Source: Alkalihalophilus pseudofirmus (GTDB lineage: Bacteria > Bacillota > Bacilli > Bacillales > Bacillaceae_D). From it: a DNA stretch of 64,000 nucleotides. Numbering within the stretch: position 1 is the first letter of the stretch; each line of letters opens with the position of its first letter. This document shows, piece by piece, positions 11,000-18,917 of this stretch. The notes beneath the pieces were generated by a model. It was not told the DNA's origin. It worked only from the letters and a program-made list of their open reading frames with translations, and ran no database searches. The DNA is taken from positions 3,886,001 to 3,950,000 of the forward strand of contig NZ_CP117835.1 of the NCBI RefSeq assembly GCF_029094545.1, given 5' to 3'. Made by a program: the position numbers and the translations under genes.

Positions 11000-13102
11000 C
11001 TACTGAACTAACTCAGTTTCCTTCTTAATTAGTGATTTTTCTAAAATTTCTACAATATCTAACGTTTGAACGTCTTCTTCGACTTCTTTCGCCTTTGTTC
11101 CATCACTTAGCATCGTTAAGCAGTAAGGACAGCCGCTTCCGATCATCGATGGTTGTACTTCAAGCGCTTGCTCTGTACGAGCGACATTGACACGCTGGCC
11201 AGCATCTTCTTCCATCCACATCATACCGCCGCCGGCTCCACAACACATACCATTTTGACGATTACGCTCCATCTCTACAAGCTTCACACCAGGGATCGCT
11301 TCAAGGATCTCACGCGGCGGCTCATATACTTCGTTGTAACGGCCAAGGTAACAAGAGTCATGATACACAACCGTTTCATTGACTTCATGTGTTGGCTTAA
11401 TGCGGCCTTCTTTGATTAAGTCAGCTAGAACTTCTGTATGATGGTAAACTTCCACACCTTCTAAGCCGAAGTCAGGATACTCATTTTTAAATGTGTTATA
11501 AGCATGAGGATCGATTGTGACAATCTTTTTCACGTTATGCTTATTAAACAGCTCGATATTAGCTGTTGCCAGCTCTTGGAATAAGAATTCATTTCCTAAA
11601 CGACGCGGAGTATCTCCTGAGTTCTTTTCTTTGTTACCAATGATTGCAAATGTTACGCCAGCCTCATTCATCACTTTCGCAAATGATTGAGCAATCTTTT
11701 GGCTTCGTTTATCATATGAGCCCATTGATCCTGCAAAGAATAGGTATTCGAACTCTTCGCCTTTTTTCTCCATCTCTTTGACTGTCGGCACATGAATATC
11801 ATCACGGCCATCACGCCAGTTTTCACGCTCTTTACGGCTGATGCCCCAAGGGTTTCCTTGACGCTCGATATTTGTCATCGCACGCTGTGCATCTGCATCC
11901 ATTTTTCCTTCTGTTAAGACAAGGTAACGTCGCATATCAATGATTTTATCAACATGCTCGTTCATTACCGGACATTGATCTTCACAGTTACGACAAGTCG
12001 TACAAGCCCAGATTTCTTCTTCAGTAATAACGTCACCAATCAAGCTGACATCATATCCTGCAGCAGCTTCAGCACCGCCAGCACCTTGCATTGCTAATTG
12101 ATTTGCTTTTGTATTAGAAAAAGCAAATTCCGGGAGCCACGCCGACTTCGAGGTAACCGCAGCACCTTTTTCCGTTAAGTGATCACGCATTTTAACGATC
12201 AAATCCATTGGAGAAAGCATTTTTCCTGTGCCTGTTGCCGGACACATATTCGTACATCGTCCACATTCTACACAGGCATATAAATCAAGCAATTGCTTGT
12301 GGTTAAAGTCTTCGATCTTGTTGTTACCAAACTGCTCTTGCGACTCATCTTCAAAATTAATAGAAGAAAGGCGGCCAACTTTATGCGTGCGTCCCATGAA
12401 TACGTTTGCAGGACCAGCAATAAGGTGAGCGTGTTTTGATTGAGGTACATACACTAAGAATGTTAATAAGAACAATAAGTGCATCCACCAGAAAACAAAG
12501 AATAGTCCACCTGCAACGGCTGGCGATAACCAGCTGAATGCACCAGCAATTCCTGAGGCAATCGGTTCAAATCCACTCATTGATTTTTCTAGCCAGATAA
12601 TCTCCATTCCTTTAGCGATCAGCTTTGAGGTCATCAGTCCACCGATAAAAATAAGGACAAGACCTGATTTCCAGCCACGCTTCAGGCGTACAAGCTTTTC
12701 AACATAACGGCGATAGAACGCCCATACAACGGCAATTAAGATCATAACTACGACAATTTCTTGGAAGAAAGTGAAGTAAGGATAAAGCGGCCCAAGCGGC
12801 AGATGCGATCCTACAGCAAGCCCTTTCCAAATCAGATCAATCGCTCCTAGCTGTACAAGCAAGAACCCGTAGAAGAACATTAAGTGAATAATTCCGCTCT
12901 TCTTATCTTTCATTAACTTCTTTTGTCCGAATACGTTTACCCAAACGGATTCGAGCCTCTCTTTCATCGAGTGATCAAATTCTGCTTTTTTACCAAGCTT
13001 GATATACTCGACACGTGTCATAACAAGAGTAGCGAATAAGTAGACTGCATATCCTGTTACGAGTAGAAAGGCGGCAAGATTAACCCATGTTAACGCTTCC
13101 AT
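11000..13102 (-). CDS. fadF: membrane iron-sulfur oxidoreductase FadF
   Basis: Probable electron carrier linking ETF from acyl-CoA dehydrogenases to the respiratory chain. The N-terminal ~250 residues hold about six membrane segments of the nitrate-reductase-gamma type. Two [4Fe-4S] motifs follow (CVECGRCTNMCP near residue 277; CTTCRNCEDQCP near 385), then two CCG-type cysteine domains (DSCYLGRYNEVYEPPR and MCCGAGGGMMWMEED). About 700 aa, as in B. subtilis FadF (YwjF). ATG at 13102 is 9 nt from a GGGGG-type site; a GTG one codon earlier is less well placed. A FadR-like palindrome lies upstream. Divergent from cardiolipin synthase. Confidence 0.92.
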   Translation of the reverse strand: MEALTWVNLAAFLLVTGYAVYLFATLVMTRVEYIKLGKKAEFDHSMKERLESVWVNVFGQKKLMKDKKSGIIHLMFFYGFLLVQLGAIDLIWKGLAVGSHLPLGPLYPYFTFFQEIVVVMILIAVVWAFYRRYVEKLVRLKRGWKSGLVLIFIGGLMTSKLIAKGMEIIWLEKSMSGFEPIASGIAGAFSWLSPAVAGGLFFVFWWMHLLFLLTFLVYVPQSKHAHLIAGPANVFMGRTHKVGRLSSINFEDESQEQFGNNKIEDFNHKQLLDLYACVECGRCTNMCPATGTGKMLSPMDLIVKMRDHLTEKGAAVTSKSAWLPEFAFSNTKANQLAMQGAGGAEAAAGYDVSLIGDVITEEEIWACTTCRNCEDQCPVMNEHVDKIIDMRRYLVLTEGKMDADAQRAMTNIERQGNPWGISRKERENWRDGRDDIHVPTVKEMEKKGEEFEYLFFAGSMGSYDKRSQKIAQSFAKVMNEAGVTFAIIGNKEKNSGDTPRRLGNEFLFQELATANIELFNKHNVKKIVTIDPHAYNTFKNEYPDFGLEGVEVYHHTEVLADLIKEGRIKPTHEVNETVVYHDSCYLGRYNEVYEPPREILEAIPGVKLVEMERNRQNGMCCGAGGGMMWMEEDAGQRVNVARTEQALEVQPSMIGSGCPYCLTMLSDGTKAKEVEEDVQTLDIVEILEKSLIKKETELVQ

Positions 13103-13220
13103 CACAAACGTCCCCCTTTTCGACCTAGCTAGTATGTGAGAGTTCTTCTTAAGCTGCTACGTCAAATTTGAATGTTTTGAAAATAATAAATTATTACGGT
13201 CATTATAGCATAAATTTCAA

Positions 13221-13234
13221 TGAATGAGCATTCA
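13221..13234. promoter_or_regulatory. FadR-like operator upstream of fadF
   Basis: TGAATGAGCATTCA is an almost perfect inverted repeat that matches the half-sites of the B. subtilis FadR operator (TGAATGA...TCATTCA) with a shorter centre. It lies about 120 nt upstream of fadF, in the fadF-cls divergent region. Role as an acyl-CoA-responsive operator is inferred. Confidence 0.65.
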
Positions 13235-13386
13235 GTCGACGAAAAAGATGAAAAATTTTTTTCAATTGATTGGAAACGCTTGTTTTATCTAGGTTTTTGC
13301 TCGTATTTGAATACAACACTCTCATCATATTACGCTTAATGAATGGGTATGCTACAAAAGAATGTCACCTGAAGGGAGGTCATCAG

Positions 13387-14583
13387 ATGAACTGGTTATG
13401 GATTGCACTGTTAATTTTTATTGTACTCTTTACATGGCTGCGCCTCGATTTTGTAGCGGGACAGAAAAAACAGCGTCGTGAAGCGACTAGGCATGATCAA
13501 ATCACTCGTCATAGTGATGTAAGCTTTTTAGGCAACGGAGATGAATTTTTTGAAGCTCTTTTTGCCGATCTCAATCAAGCCGAACATCATATCCACCTTT
13601 TGTTCTATATCTTTAAAGAAGATCACATCGGACAAAAAGCATTGAAAATTTTAGAGGATAAAGCCAAAGAAGGTGTAACCGTTCGTCTCCTTGTGGATCG
13701 TTTCGGGTGTAAGCTCTCACGAAAAACTATAAAACAACTTAAAAAAATTGGTGTTAGATTTGCTTTTTCTCACCCTGTCAGCTTCCCCTTTATTTTCTTT
13801 ACCTTAAATAGAAGAAACCATCGTAAGCTCGTTATTGTTGATGGACGTGTCGGCTATATTGGCGGTTTTAATGTAGGTGATGAATATTTAGGACGCGACC
13901 CTAAGTTTGGTCCCTGGCGTGATTTTCATCTTCGCTTAGTCGGAGACGGCGTACAGGATTTACAAGAGCAGTTTTTAGAGGACTGGCAGACAGCAAAGCA
14001 AAAGTTCGTGAAAGAAGAGGAGCTTTATCCATATCTGCGCAAGGGACCGCACCCGCTGAGAATATTACCGACAGACGGAAGTTATTTAGAACAAACGTTT
14101 ATTTCATTAATTGGCCAGGCAAAAGAATCAATCACGATCGGAACACCATACTATATCCCAGGACAGCCCCTGCAGCAAGCTTTAATAGAAGCGGCTAAAA
14201 GAGGTGTGGATGTCCGGTTGATCCTTCCGAAAAAAGGTGACCATCCTTTTGTGAAAGAGGCCGCTTTTCCTTACTTTAAGGATCTGCTCGAAGCTGGTAT
14301 TCACGTTTATCAATATTACCGAGGCTTCTTTCATGCAAAAGCGATTGTGATTGATACACAAATGGCTGATGTCGGCACAGCGAATTTTGATAAGCGCAGT
14401 TTTCATATTAACCATGAAATTAACTGCCTCTTATACGATGAAGACATGGTGCGTGTCGTTTTGGATGAACTTGAACATGATATTTATATTGCGCAAAGAA
14501 TGACGATAGAGAGCTGGAAATCTCGTCCGCTTATTCAGCGTGGAAAAGAAAAATTTGCAACGCTGATCTCAGGGCTGCTTTGA
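13387..14583 (+). CDS. cls: cardiolipin synthase (phospholipase D family)
   Basis: Joins two phosphatidylglycerol molecules to form cardiolipin in the membrane. One N-terminal membrane helix (MNWLWIALLIFIVLFTW), then two HKD motifs: NHRKLVIVDGRVGYIGGFN near residue 187 and FHAKAIVIDTQMADVGTANF near 315. Length 398 aa is slightly shorter than two-helix ClsA types. The start at 13387 follows AAGGGAGG by 7 nt; the open frame extends upstream to 13270 without a ribosome site. In B. subtilis ywjE (a cls paralogue) occupies the equivalent position beside fadF. Confidence 0.92.
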   Translation: MNWLWIALLIFIVLFTWLRLDFVAGQKKQRREATRHDQITRHSDVSFLGNGDEFFEALFADLNQAEHHIHLLFYIFKEDHIGQKALKILEDKAKEGVTVRLLVDRFGCKLSRKTIKQLKKIGVRFAFSHPVSFPFIFFTLNRRNHRKLVIVDGRVGYIGGFNVGDEYLGRDPKFGPWRDFHLRLVGDGVQDLQEQFLEDWQTAKQKFVKEEELYPYLRKGPHPLRILPTDGSYLEQTFISLIGQAKESITIGTPYYIPGQPLQQALIEAAKRGVDVRLILPKKGDHPFVKEAAFPYFKDLLEAGIHVYQYYRGFFHAKAIVIDTQMADVGTANFDKRSFHINHEINCLLYDEDMVRVVLDELEHDIYIAQRMTIESWKSRPLIQRGKEKFATLISGLL

Positions 14584-14718
14584 CGAGGTGGATATATAAG
14601 ACTCAACCTTGAAGCAATTTCAGGGGATGATCTTTTAAAAAGATGGAGAGATATCTCCATACAGTGGTTGCTGCGGGAGACCTACCAGCTACACTGAAAA
14701 GTCCTACCTGCCACAGTG

Positions 14719-14848
14719 GTTGATCTCCGCTGCAGGTACTCGCTATCCGCGGGCGGTCCGGAAGCCTCCTCGTCGCTCGCGCTCCTGCGGGGTCTTCCTG
14801 GTCACGCAGATCCCGCTGGAGTCTCGCATACCTTCCGCTCCAATCAAC
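14719..14848. repeat. palindromic dispersed repeat, family B, copy 1
   Basis: About 130 bp whose ends are inverted (GTTGATCTCCGCTGCAGGTA and the complement of TACCTTCCGCTCCAATCAAC). A related copy at 32035-33515 is interrupted by an insertion sequence, and parts recur near 60830-60990. The inside is GC-rich and can fold (CTCCTGCGGGGTCTTCC region). It is a common type of non-coding repeat in Bacillaceae chromosomes; no gene is seen. Confidence 0.75.
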
Positions 14849-14940
14849 GGTTCGAGAATGGAGTTTAGTCGCTCCATCATTGAAAGTGGCTGTTCTGAAA
14901 CCTGATCAAATGAGGCGGTGGATAACAGCAATGATATATT

Positions 14941-14989
14941 GAAATGAAATGAACTGAACTGAACTGAAATGAACTGAACTGAAATGAAC
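14941..14989. repeat. pentanucleotide microsatellite (GAAAT/GAACT)
   Basis: Nearly ten tandem 5-bp units alternate between GAAAT and GAACT. It lies between repeat families B and A in the gap after cls. The equivalent place in the related composite at 31920-31960 has only a short remnant, so this tract looks like a local slippage expansion. Confidence 0.85.
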
Positions 14990-15002
14990 AACACCTATCT
15001 CA

Positions 15003-15140
15003 TTCCACTAGATACCTCAACTAAGCAATAACCTAGCGGATGAAAAATGCGTTGACTCCTAGAGCAGGACTGAGATCCCAAAGGGCTAAAGCCCGAGGAA
15101 GCTCACTAGCCACCGAAAGCGAAGTATATTTTAGGAGCGC
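15003..15140 (-). repeat. palindromic dispersed repeat, family A, copy 1
   Basis: About 138 bp, closely matching 25951-26096 and 31765-31915 in the opposite orientation. The outer ends are inverted around GAAATAT-type sequence, with an inner hairpin (GGGCT..AGCCC) inside GTGAG/CTCAC arms, so the whole unit is MITE- or REP-like. It directly abuts the 3' end of ktrA. No protein is encoded. Confidence 0.8.
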
Positions 15141-15204
15141 CGCAAACACTATGTTCAAATTAATTTCATTCATTTGTAACCTTTTATCTAGCTCTCTTTT
15201 AACC

Positions 15205-15870
15205 TTAGAGTCCCTCATCTTCAAAGCGGTTGATATCTAATTTATGCCCCATGACAACAAGCATATCCCCTTTATGAATTAAATCGTCAGGCATCGGAGA
15301 AATATTCATATCCTCTCCCCGTTTCATGGCAAGGATCGTTACCCCGTATTTGGCACGAACGTTTAAGTCTACAAGCGTTTTTTGATCAACCTTCCCTGTC
15401 GCTCGAAGTTCGACAATACTGTACTCATCAGATAAATCAATGAAATCAATAACTTTTTCTGACGCTAAATTATGAGCAATCCGGCGGCCCATATCTGACT
15501 CTGGATGAACAACAAGGTCGGCACCGATTTTCTCCAATACTTTATGATGATAAACATTTTGTGCCTTTACCCACACGGTAGGGACGTTCATTTCTTTAAG
15601 CACTAATGTCGTTAGGATACTTGCTTGAATATTATCTCCAATAGCGACAACAACATTTTCAAAATTTCCGATACCAATTTGCTTCATCGCATTTTCATCA
15701 GTCGTATCTACCTGCATTGCATGGGTAGAAAACGCAACATATTCGCTCACCTTGTCCTCATCTTTATCAATGGCAAGTACTTCATGGCCCATTTCGTAAA
15801 GCTCCTTACAGACACTCCCGCCAAACCGGCCTAAACCAATTACAGCAAATTGTTTTTTTGATTTTGCCAT
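15205..15870 (-). CDS. ktrA: KtrA-type potassium channel regulatory subunit
   Basis: Cytoplasmic RCK gating subunit of a Ktr potassium uptake channel. The N-terminal Rossmann (RCK_N) domain has FAVIGLGRFGGSVCKELYEM and an acidic end to the second strand (AIDKDEDKV), for nucleotide binding; VWVKAQNVYHHKVLEKIGAD follows; the C-terminal RCK_C domain (about 135-221) is where c-di-AMP binds in relatives. 221 aa, as KtrA/KtrC. The ending RFEDEGL is nearer to KtrA as I recall it. No ktrB membrane partner is adjacent, so the partner must be elsewhere. A palindrome and hairpin precede the start. Confidence 0.92.
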   Translation of the reverse strand: MAKSKKQFAVIGLGRFGGSVCKELYEMGHEVLAIDKDEDKVSEYVAFSTHAMQVDTTDENAMKQIGIGNFENVVVAIGDNIQASILTTLVLKEMNVPTVWVKAQNVYHHKVLEKIGADLVVHPESDMGRRIAHNLASEKVIDFIDLSDEYSIVELRATGKVDQKTLVDLNVRAKYGVTILAMKRGEDMNISPMPDDLIHKGDMLVVMGHKLDINRFEDEGL

Positions 15871-15905
15871 CTATAACACTCCTTATAAAATAGAAAAAAC
15901 CATCA

Positions 15906-15942
15906 CTAAGAAATGGCCTGTTTTCTTAGAGTAAATTTACTC
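15906..15942. promoter_or_regulatory. ktrA leader palindrome and hairpin
   Basis: GAGTAAATTTACTC (15929-15942) is a perfect 14-bp palindrome. Directly next to it, on the minus strand, CTAAGAAA and TTTCTTAG form an 8-bp hairpin (15929-15906) followed after 6 nt by TTTTTT. This could be an operator followed by a weak attenuator in the ktrA leader. It does not look like a c-di-AMP (ydaO) riboswitch. Confidence 0.4.
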
Positions 15943-16052
15943 CTGTTACATCCCATTGTCAACCACTCTCTTTAGCAGAAAATGTAAATCGCCTCTTATA
16001 CGTTTTAAGTGTTTTGGAAAACTTTTAGAAGAAGTAAAAGGAGGTAGTACTT

Positions 16053-16766
16053 GTGGCTGAACACCTAGAAATTATTATCCGAACATTAATCGCATTTACA
16101 TCCTTATTCCTTGGAGCCAAATTACTCGGAAAGCAGACCATTTCACAAATGACGACCTTTGATTTTATTGCAACTATTACTCTCGGGTCCATTACTGCTA
16201 ACCTTGCTTTTAATATCAGTATACCGATGCACAGCGTATGGATTTCTTTTGTGATGTTTGTGTTGATTATTTATATTGTAGAGTATACAGCCATGAAGAA
16301 CCGAAAAGCGCGTAAGTTTTTTGCAGGTGACCCTACTGTGATTATTGAAAATGGGAAGCTGCTTGAGGGGAATATGAGAAAGATGCATTATACATTAGAT
16401 TATATGAATCCACACCTGCGTGAAATTAATATTTTCGATGTAGGTGAAGTGCTTGTTGCTATGGTCGAGCCAAATGGTACATTAACTGCTCTAAAAAAAC
16501 AGGAGTTTCGTGAGGTGACAAAAGGAGACTTGAATTTGATTAGTCAGCCTGAAAAGCATATCGTACCAATCGAATTAATGATGGACGGAGTGGTCATTAC
16601 TCACAATCTCCAAGAAAATAACATTGAAGAACAGTGGCTTATGGACCAGCTAGAGAAACGAGGAGTGTTAAAAAAGGACGTTATGTATGCTGTTTTAGCA
16701 CCAAATGGAAAGCTCTATATTGATACGTATCATGACTTTATCCCGCAACCGATCGATAAAGAATGA
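16053..16766 (+). CDS. DUF421-family membrane protein (YetF/YdfR-like)
   Basis: A 237-aa protein of the YetF-type family: three N-terminal membrane helices (about residues 5-80) followed by a soluble domain with AGDPTVIIENGKLLEGNMRK and NIFDVGEVLVAMVEPNGTL. GTG start at 16053, 7 nt after AAAGGAGGT. Family members in Bacillus are inner-membrane proteins, some expressed under sporulation or stress control; the molecular function is not established. Divergent from ktrA and convergent with the hydrolase at 16778. Confidence 0.85.
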   Translation: MAEHLEIIIRTLIAFTSLFLGAKLLGKQTISQMTTFDFIATITLGSITANLAFNISIPMHSVWISFVMFVLIIYIVEYTAMKNRKARKFFAGDPTVIIENGKLLEGNMRKMHYTLDYMNPHLREINIFDVGEVLVAMVEPNGTLTALKKQEFREVTKGDLNLISQPEKHIVPIELMMDGVVITHNLQENNIEEQWLMDQLEKRGVLKKDVMYAVLAPNGKLYIDTYHDFIPQPIDKE

Positions 16767-16777
16767 GCGAAGGCATC

Positions 16778-17554
16778 TTATAAGATCTGCCTCCGCAACA
16801 TCCACTCTCGTATTGCTTGATTGCATTCATCCTGACGCTTAGTTGGTACTTGGTGAGCAACACCTGTCACATAAACCACTTCCACGTCATGAGCTCTTTT
16901 CACAAAATCGTACATATAGTTATGCATGATGAGATCACGGCTTCCATATAGCAAAAGCAGCGGCATCTTTAATTGATTAAGACGTCCAATCGACTGGTAT
17001 TCATAGCCGAGCCTGTACGTTTCTGATAGAAGATCTGGATTCACTTCCTTAATCACAGTCTGCATTTCTTTGGCATGCTCTTTATTCTTAAAGTGCGCAT
17101 GCGGCAAAACATAGCTGATCACATTCATCCATTTCTTTTTGGCAGCCCACATCCCAAGCTTAAACTCCTTGTCTAAAAAAAAGCTTGTTACTTCCGGAAA
17201 TCCTCCAATCAAAGCAACTCCCGCTGTAATGTCTGGATACTTCAAGGCAAACTCTTGAGCAATGGACCCGCCGTTTGAATAACCAATGATAATGGCTTTT
17301 TTTGCACGCATTTTTTTCAATACCGCTCTGATGCATTCGGCTGACTCTTCAATTGAAAAAGCTTTAGCAGCTCCTTTTGTGCTATGGCCATTTCCAGGAA
17401 GATCGACCACAACGACTTTCCCTACATCAGATAAAGCATATTGATATCGAAAAGTAAGGTGTGACATGGCAGGAGGATGAATAAACACTATAGGAGTGCC
17501 GCCTCCACGCACTTCATAAAAGATCTTGATGCCTTGATACGATACGAACGCCAT
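16778..17554 (-). CDS. alpha/beta hydrolase
   Basis: A 258-aa alpha/beta-hydrolase fold protein. Visible: IVFIHPPAMSHLTFRYQ (oxyanion region), nucleophile elbow GYSNGG (Ser), LLYGSRDLI (Asp region) and GVAHQVP (catalytic His). The start is taken at 17554, 9 nt after AGGAGGT; a longer TTG start at 17590 lacks a ribosome site. That ribosome site overlaps the stop codon of the XapX gene, so the two are translationally coupled. The substrate cannot be told; esterase or lipase activity is likely. Confidence 0.85.
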   Translation of the reverse strand: MAFVSYQGIKIFYEVRGGGTPIVFIHPPAMSHLTFRYQYALSDVGKVVVVDLPGNGHSTKGAAKAFSIEESAECIRAVLKKMRAKKAIIIGYSNGGSIAQEFALKYPDITAGVALIGGFPEVTSFFLDKEFKLGMWAAKKKWMNVISYVLPHAHFKNKEHAKEMQTVIKEVNPDLLSETYRLGYEYQSIGRLNQLKMPLLLLYGSRDLIMHNYMYDFVKRAHDVEVVYVTGVAHQVPTKRQDECNQAIREWMLRRQIL

Positions 17555-17568
17555 GCCATCCCTACCTC

Positions 17569-17739
17569 CTACTTCATAATCATCGGCCAAACTGCTTCAT
17601 ATAACTTATACCCCAAATATATACCGACAATCCCCATAATTCCCGGTAATGCTGGCGGTGCTGGAATTGGCAGTTTAACAAGTGCAAAAACGAACCCTAC
17701 GATAAGTCCTGCTAAAATAGCGAGTAAAATTTCCTGCAT
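17569..17739 (-). CDS. XapX-domain small membrane protein
   Basis: A 56-aa protein too short for a usual ORF cutoff, starting MQEILLAILAGLIVGFVFAL and containing the characteristic KLPIPAPPALPGIMGIVGIY of the XapX (DUF1427) family. Two membrane segments. Start ATG at 17739 after AAGGATG; its stop overlaps the ribosome site of the alpha/beta hydrolase. Family function is unknown. The match to the family pattern is clear from the proline-rich loop. Confidence 0.85.
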   Translation of the reverse strand: MQEILLAILAGLIVGFVFALVKLPIPAPPALPGIMGIVGIYLGYKLYEAVWPMIMK

Positions 17740-17801
17740 GATGTCATCCTTCTTTCTGAGATGTCTCTCTTACTTTGTGTGTTTACGACTAGATTATGCC
17801 T

Positions 17802-18284
17802 TTAAATAAAGACTTCAATAAAAAACCAAATAATTAATACAGCTTGAACGAGTGCTTTGGCTACAGTTCCGCTTAGAAAAGCAAATAAAGAGGCTATTGC
17901 CACAAGTACAGCTTGTCTTGCATCCTTTGTTGCGATGAACTCAGCAATGAAGACTAGAGCAAAAGGTACGAGAATAATACCGAATGGCGGCATGATAAAA
18001 GAGCCGACAATCACCCCTACAGCAGCCATCCGCTCACTCCATTTTGACCCTCCGTATTTCTTCACAAAAAACTGACTGGCAATTAGGTCAGCAGCAAACA
18101 GTAACACAGTCAAAACGCCAGCCCCAATCCAAAACCAAACCGAAAGAGCCGCACCATCGATGAAGAAAATATAAAGGATAAACCCTGCCCATAAGACGAG
18201 GACAGAAGGAACGATCGGAAATAATAATCCAACAAAGCTTAAGATAAATAGAGCTACTATCAATATCCATATAACAGCTTCCAT
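17802..18284 (-). CDS. DUF456 membrane protein
   Basis: A 160-aa highly hydrophobic protein with about four or five helices, starting MEAVIWILIVALFILSFVGL; FPIVPSVLVLWAGFILYIFF and the glycine-rich GVIVGSFIMPPFGIILVPFA are typical of DUF456 (YqgC-like) proteins. ATG at 18284 follows AAGGGAG. It precedes the XapX and hydrolase genes on the same strand by about 60 nt and may be cotranscribed. Function unknown. Confidence 0.82.
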   Translation of the reverse strand: MEAVIWILIVALFILSFVGLLFPIVPSVLVLWAGFILYIFFIDGAALSVWFWIGAGVLTVLLFAADLIASQFFVKKYGGSKWSERMAAVGVIVGSFIMPPFGIILVPFALVFIAEFIATKDARQAVLVAIASLFAFLSGTVAKALVQAVLIIWFFIEVFI

Positions 18285-18343
18285 GATATTCTCCCTTCTT
18301 CGGACATGAAAAGAAGCCTGATTTAAGGCTTCCTGTTCACTTT

Positions 18344-18793
18344 CTATTCTAAAATTGTGTTAAGCTCCGATAAAATGTGTTGTCGATCTGATTCTTTTTC
18401 AATAGCAGCTGCTAGCTTGTGAGCTTGAGCAAGATGTGCTTTTGCATATTCCGTCTCGCCGAGTAACTGATAGGCACGAGCAAGTGCTTCTGCTACCAAG
18501 GCTGCATCATAGCCGCTTAGCATATACTTTTCGGCGATACGTTTATTTGCCTCAGCGTGTCTAAGAGCCTCTTCACCCGAGCCAAGGGTAGCGTATACAC
18601 GTGAGGTCAGCCACTCTCCACGTGACCAATTGATGTAATTTCCTGTAAGCCGCCAGTGGTAACTCGAAGCCTGCGCAGAATGAATCATCTCAAGATCCTC
18701 ATCTTCTGTACGGTGTTGCTTATTAATGAGCTTCCGCGTTTGGTTCAACAAGTTAACGGCTAGTTCCCTATGCTGTTCTTTTGTAATATTCAT
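18344..18793 (-). CDS. hypothetical helical (TPR-like) protein
   Basis: A 149-aa soluble protein, all helical by composition, with paired helices such as YATLGSGEEALRHAEANKR and ARAYQLLGETEYAKAHLAQA, which look like tetratricopeptide-type units. ATG at 18793 lies 6 nt after GGAGGG; a longer start at 18829 is less likely. No catalytic motif. It sits alone between the DUF456 gene and the argS terminator. A role in protein-protein contact is possible but not shown. Confidence 0.75.
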   Translation of the reverse strand: MNITKEQHRELAVNLLNQTRKLINKQHRTEDEDLEMIHSAQASSYHWRLTGNYINWSRGEWLTSRVYATLGSGEEALRHAEANKRIAEKYMLSGYDAALVAEALARAYQLLGETEYAKAHLAQAHKLAAAIEKESDRQHILSELNTILE

Positions 18794-18882
18794 ACTTATC
18801 CCTCCAACCATCTTTTTAGCTTCATTCATGTGTTTGATGTGCTGGATACAAATGCCCCGTATTCATACTTTATTTATTAAAA

Positions 18883-18909
18883 AGCTCCCTTTCAAGGGAA
18901 AAGGGAGCT
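18883..18909 (-). terminator. argS terminator
   Basis: On the minus strand AGCTCCCTTT / AAAGGGAGCT form a 10-bp stem with a 7-nt loop, followed by TTTTTAATAAAT, just after the argS stop codon. Confidence 0.88.
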
Positions 18910-18917
18910 CTCAGGTA

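Noticed and set aside
13270-13386. N-terminal extension of cardiolipin synthase
   Set aside because: The extension has no ribosome site, while ATG at 13387 has AAGGGAGG at good spacing and gives the usual membrane-helix start.
14743-14994. Reverse frame over the repeat island
   Set aside because: It runs through family B and the pentanucleotide tract; the frame is a by-product of repeats.
15871-16052. c-di-AMP riboswitch upstream of ktrA
   Set aside because: The gap is too short and lacks the conserved ydaO/yuaA core; only a small hairpin and palindrome are present.
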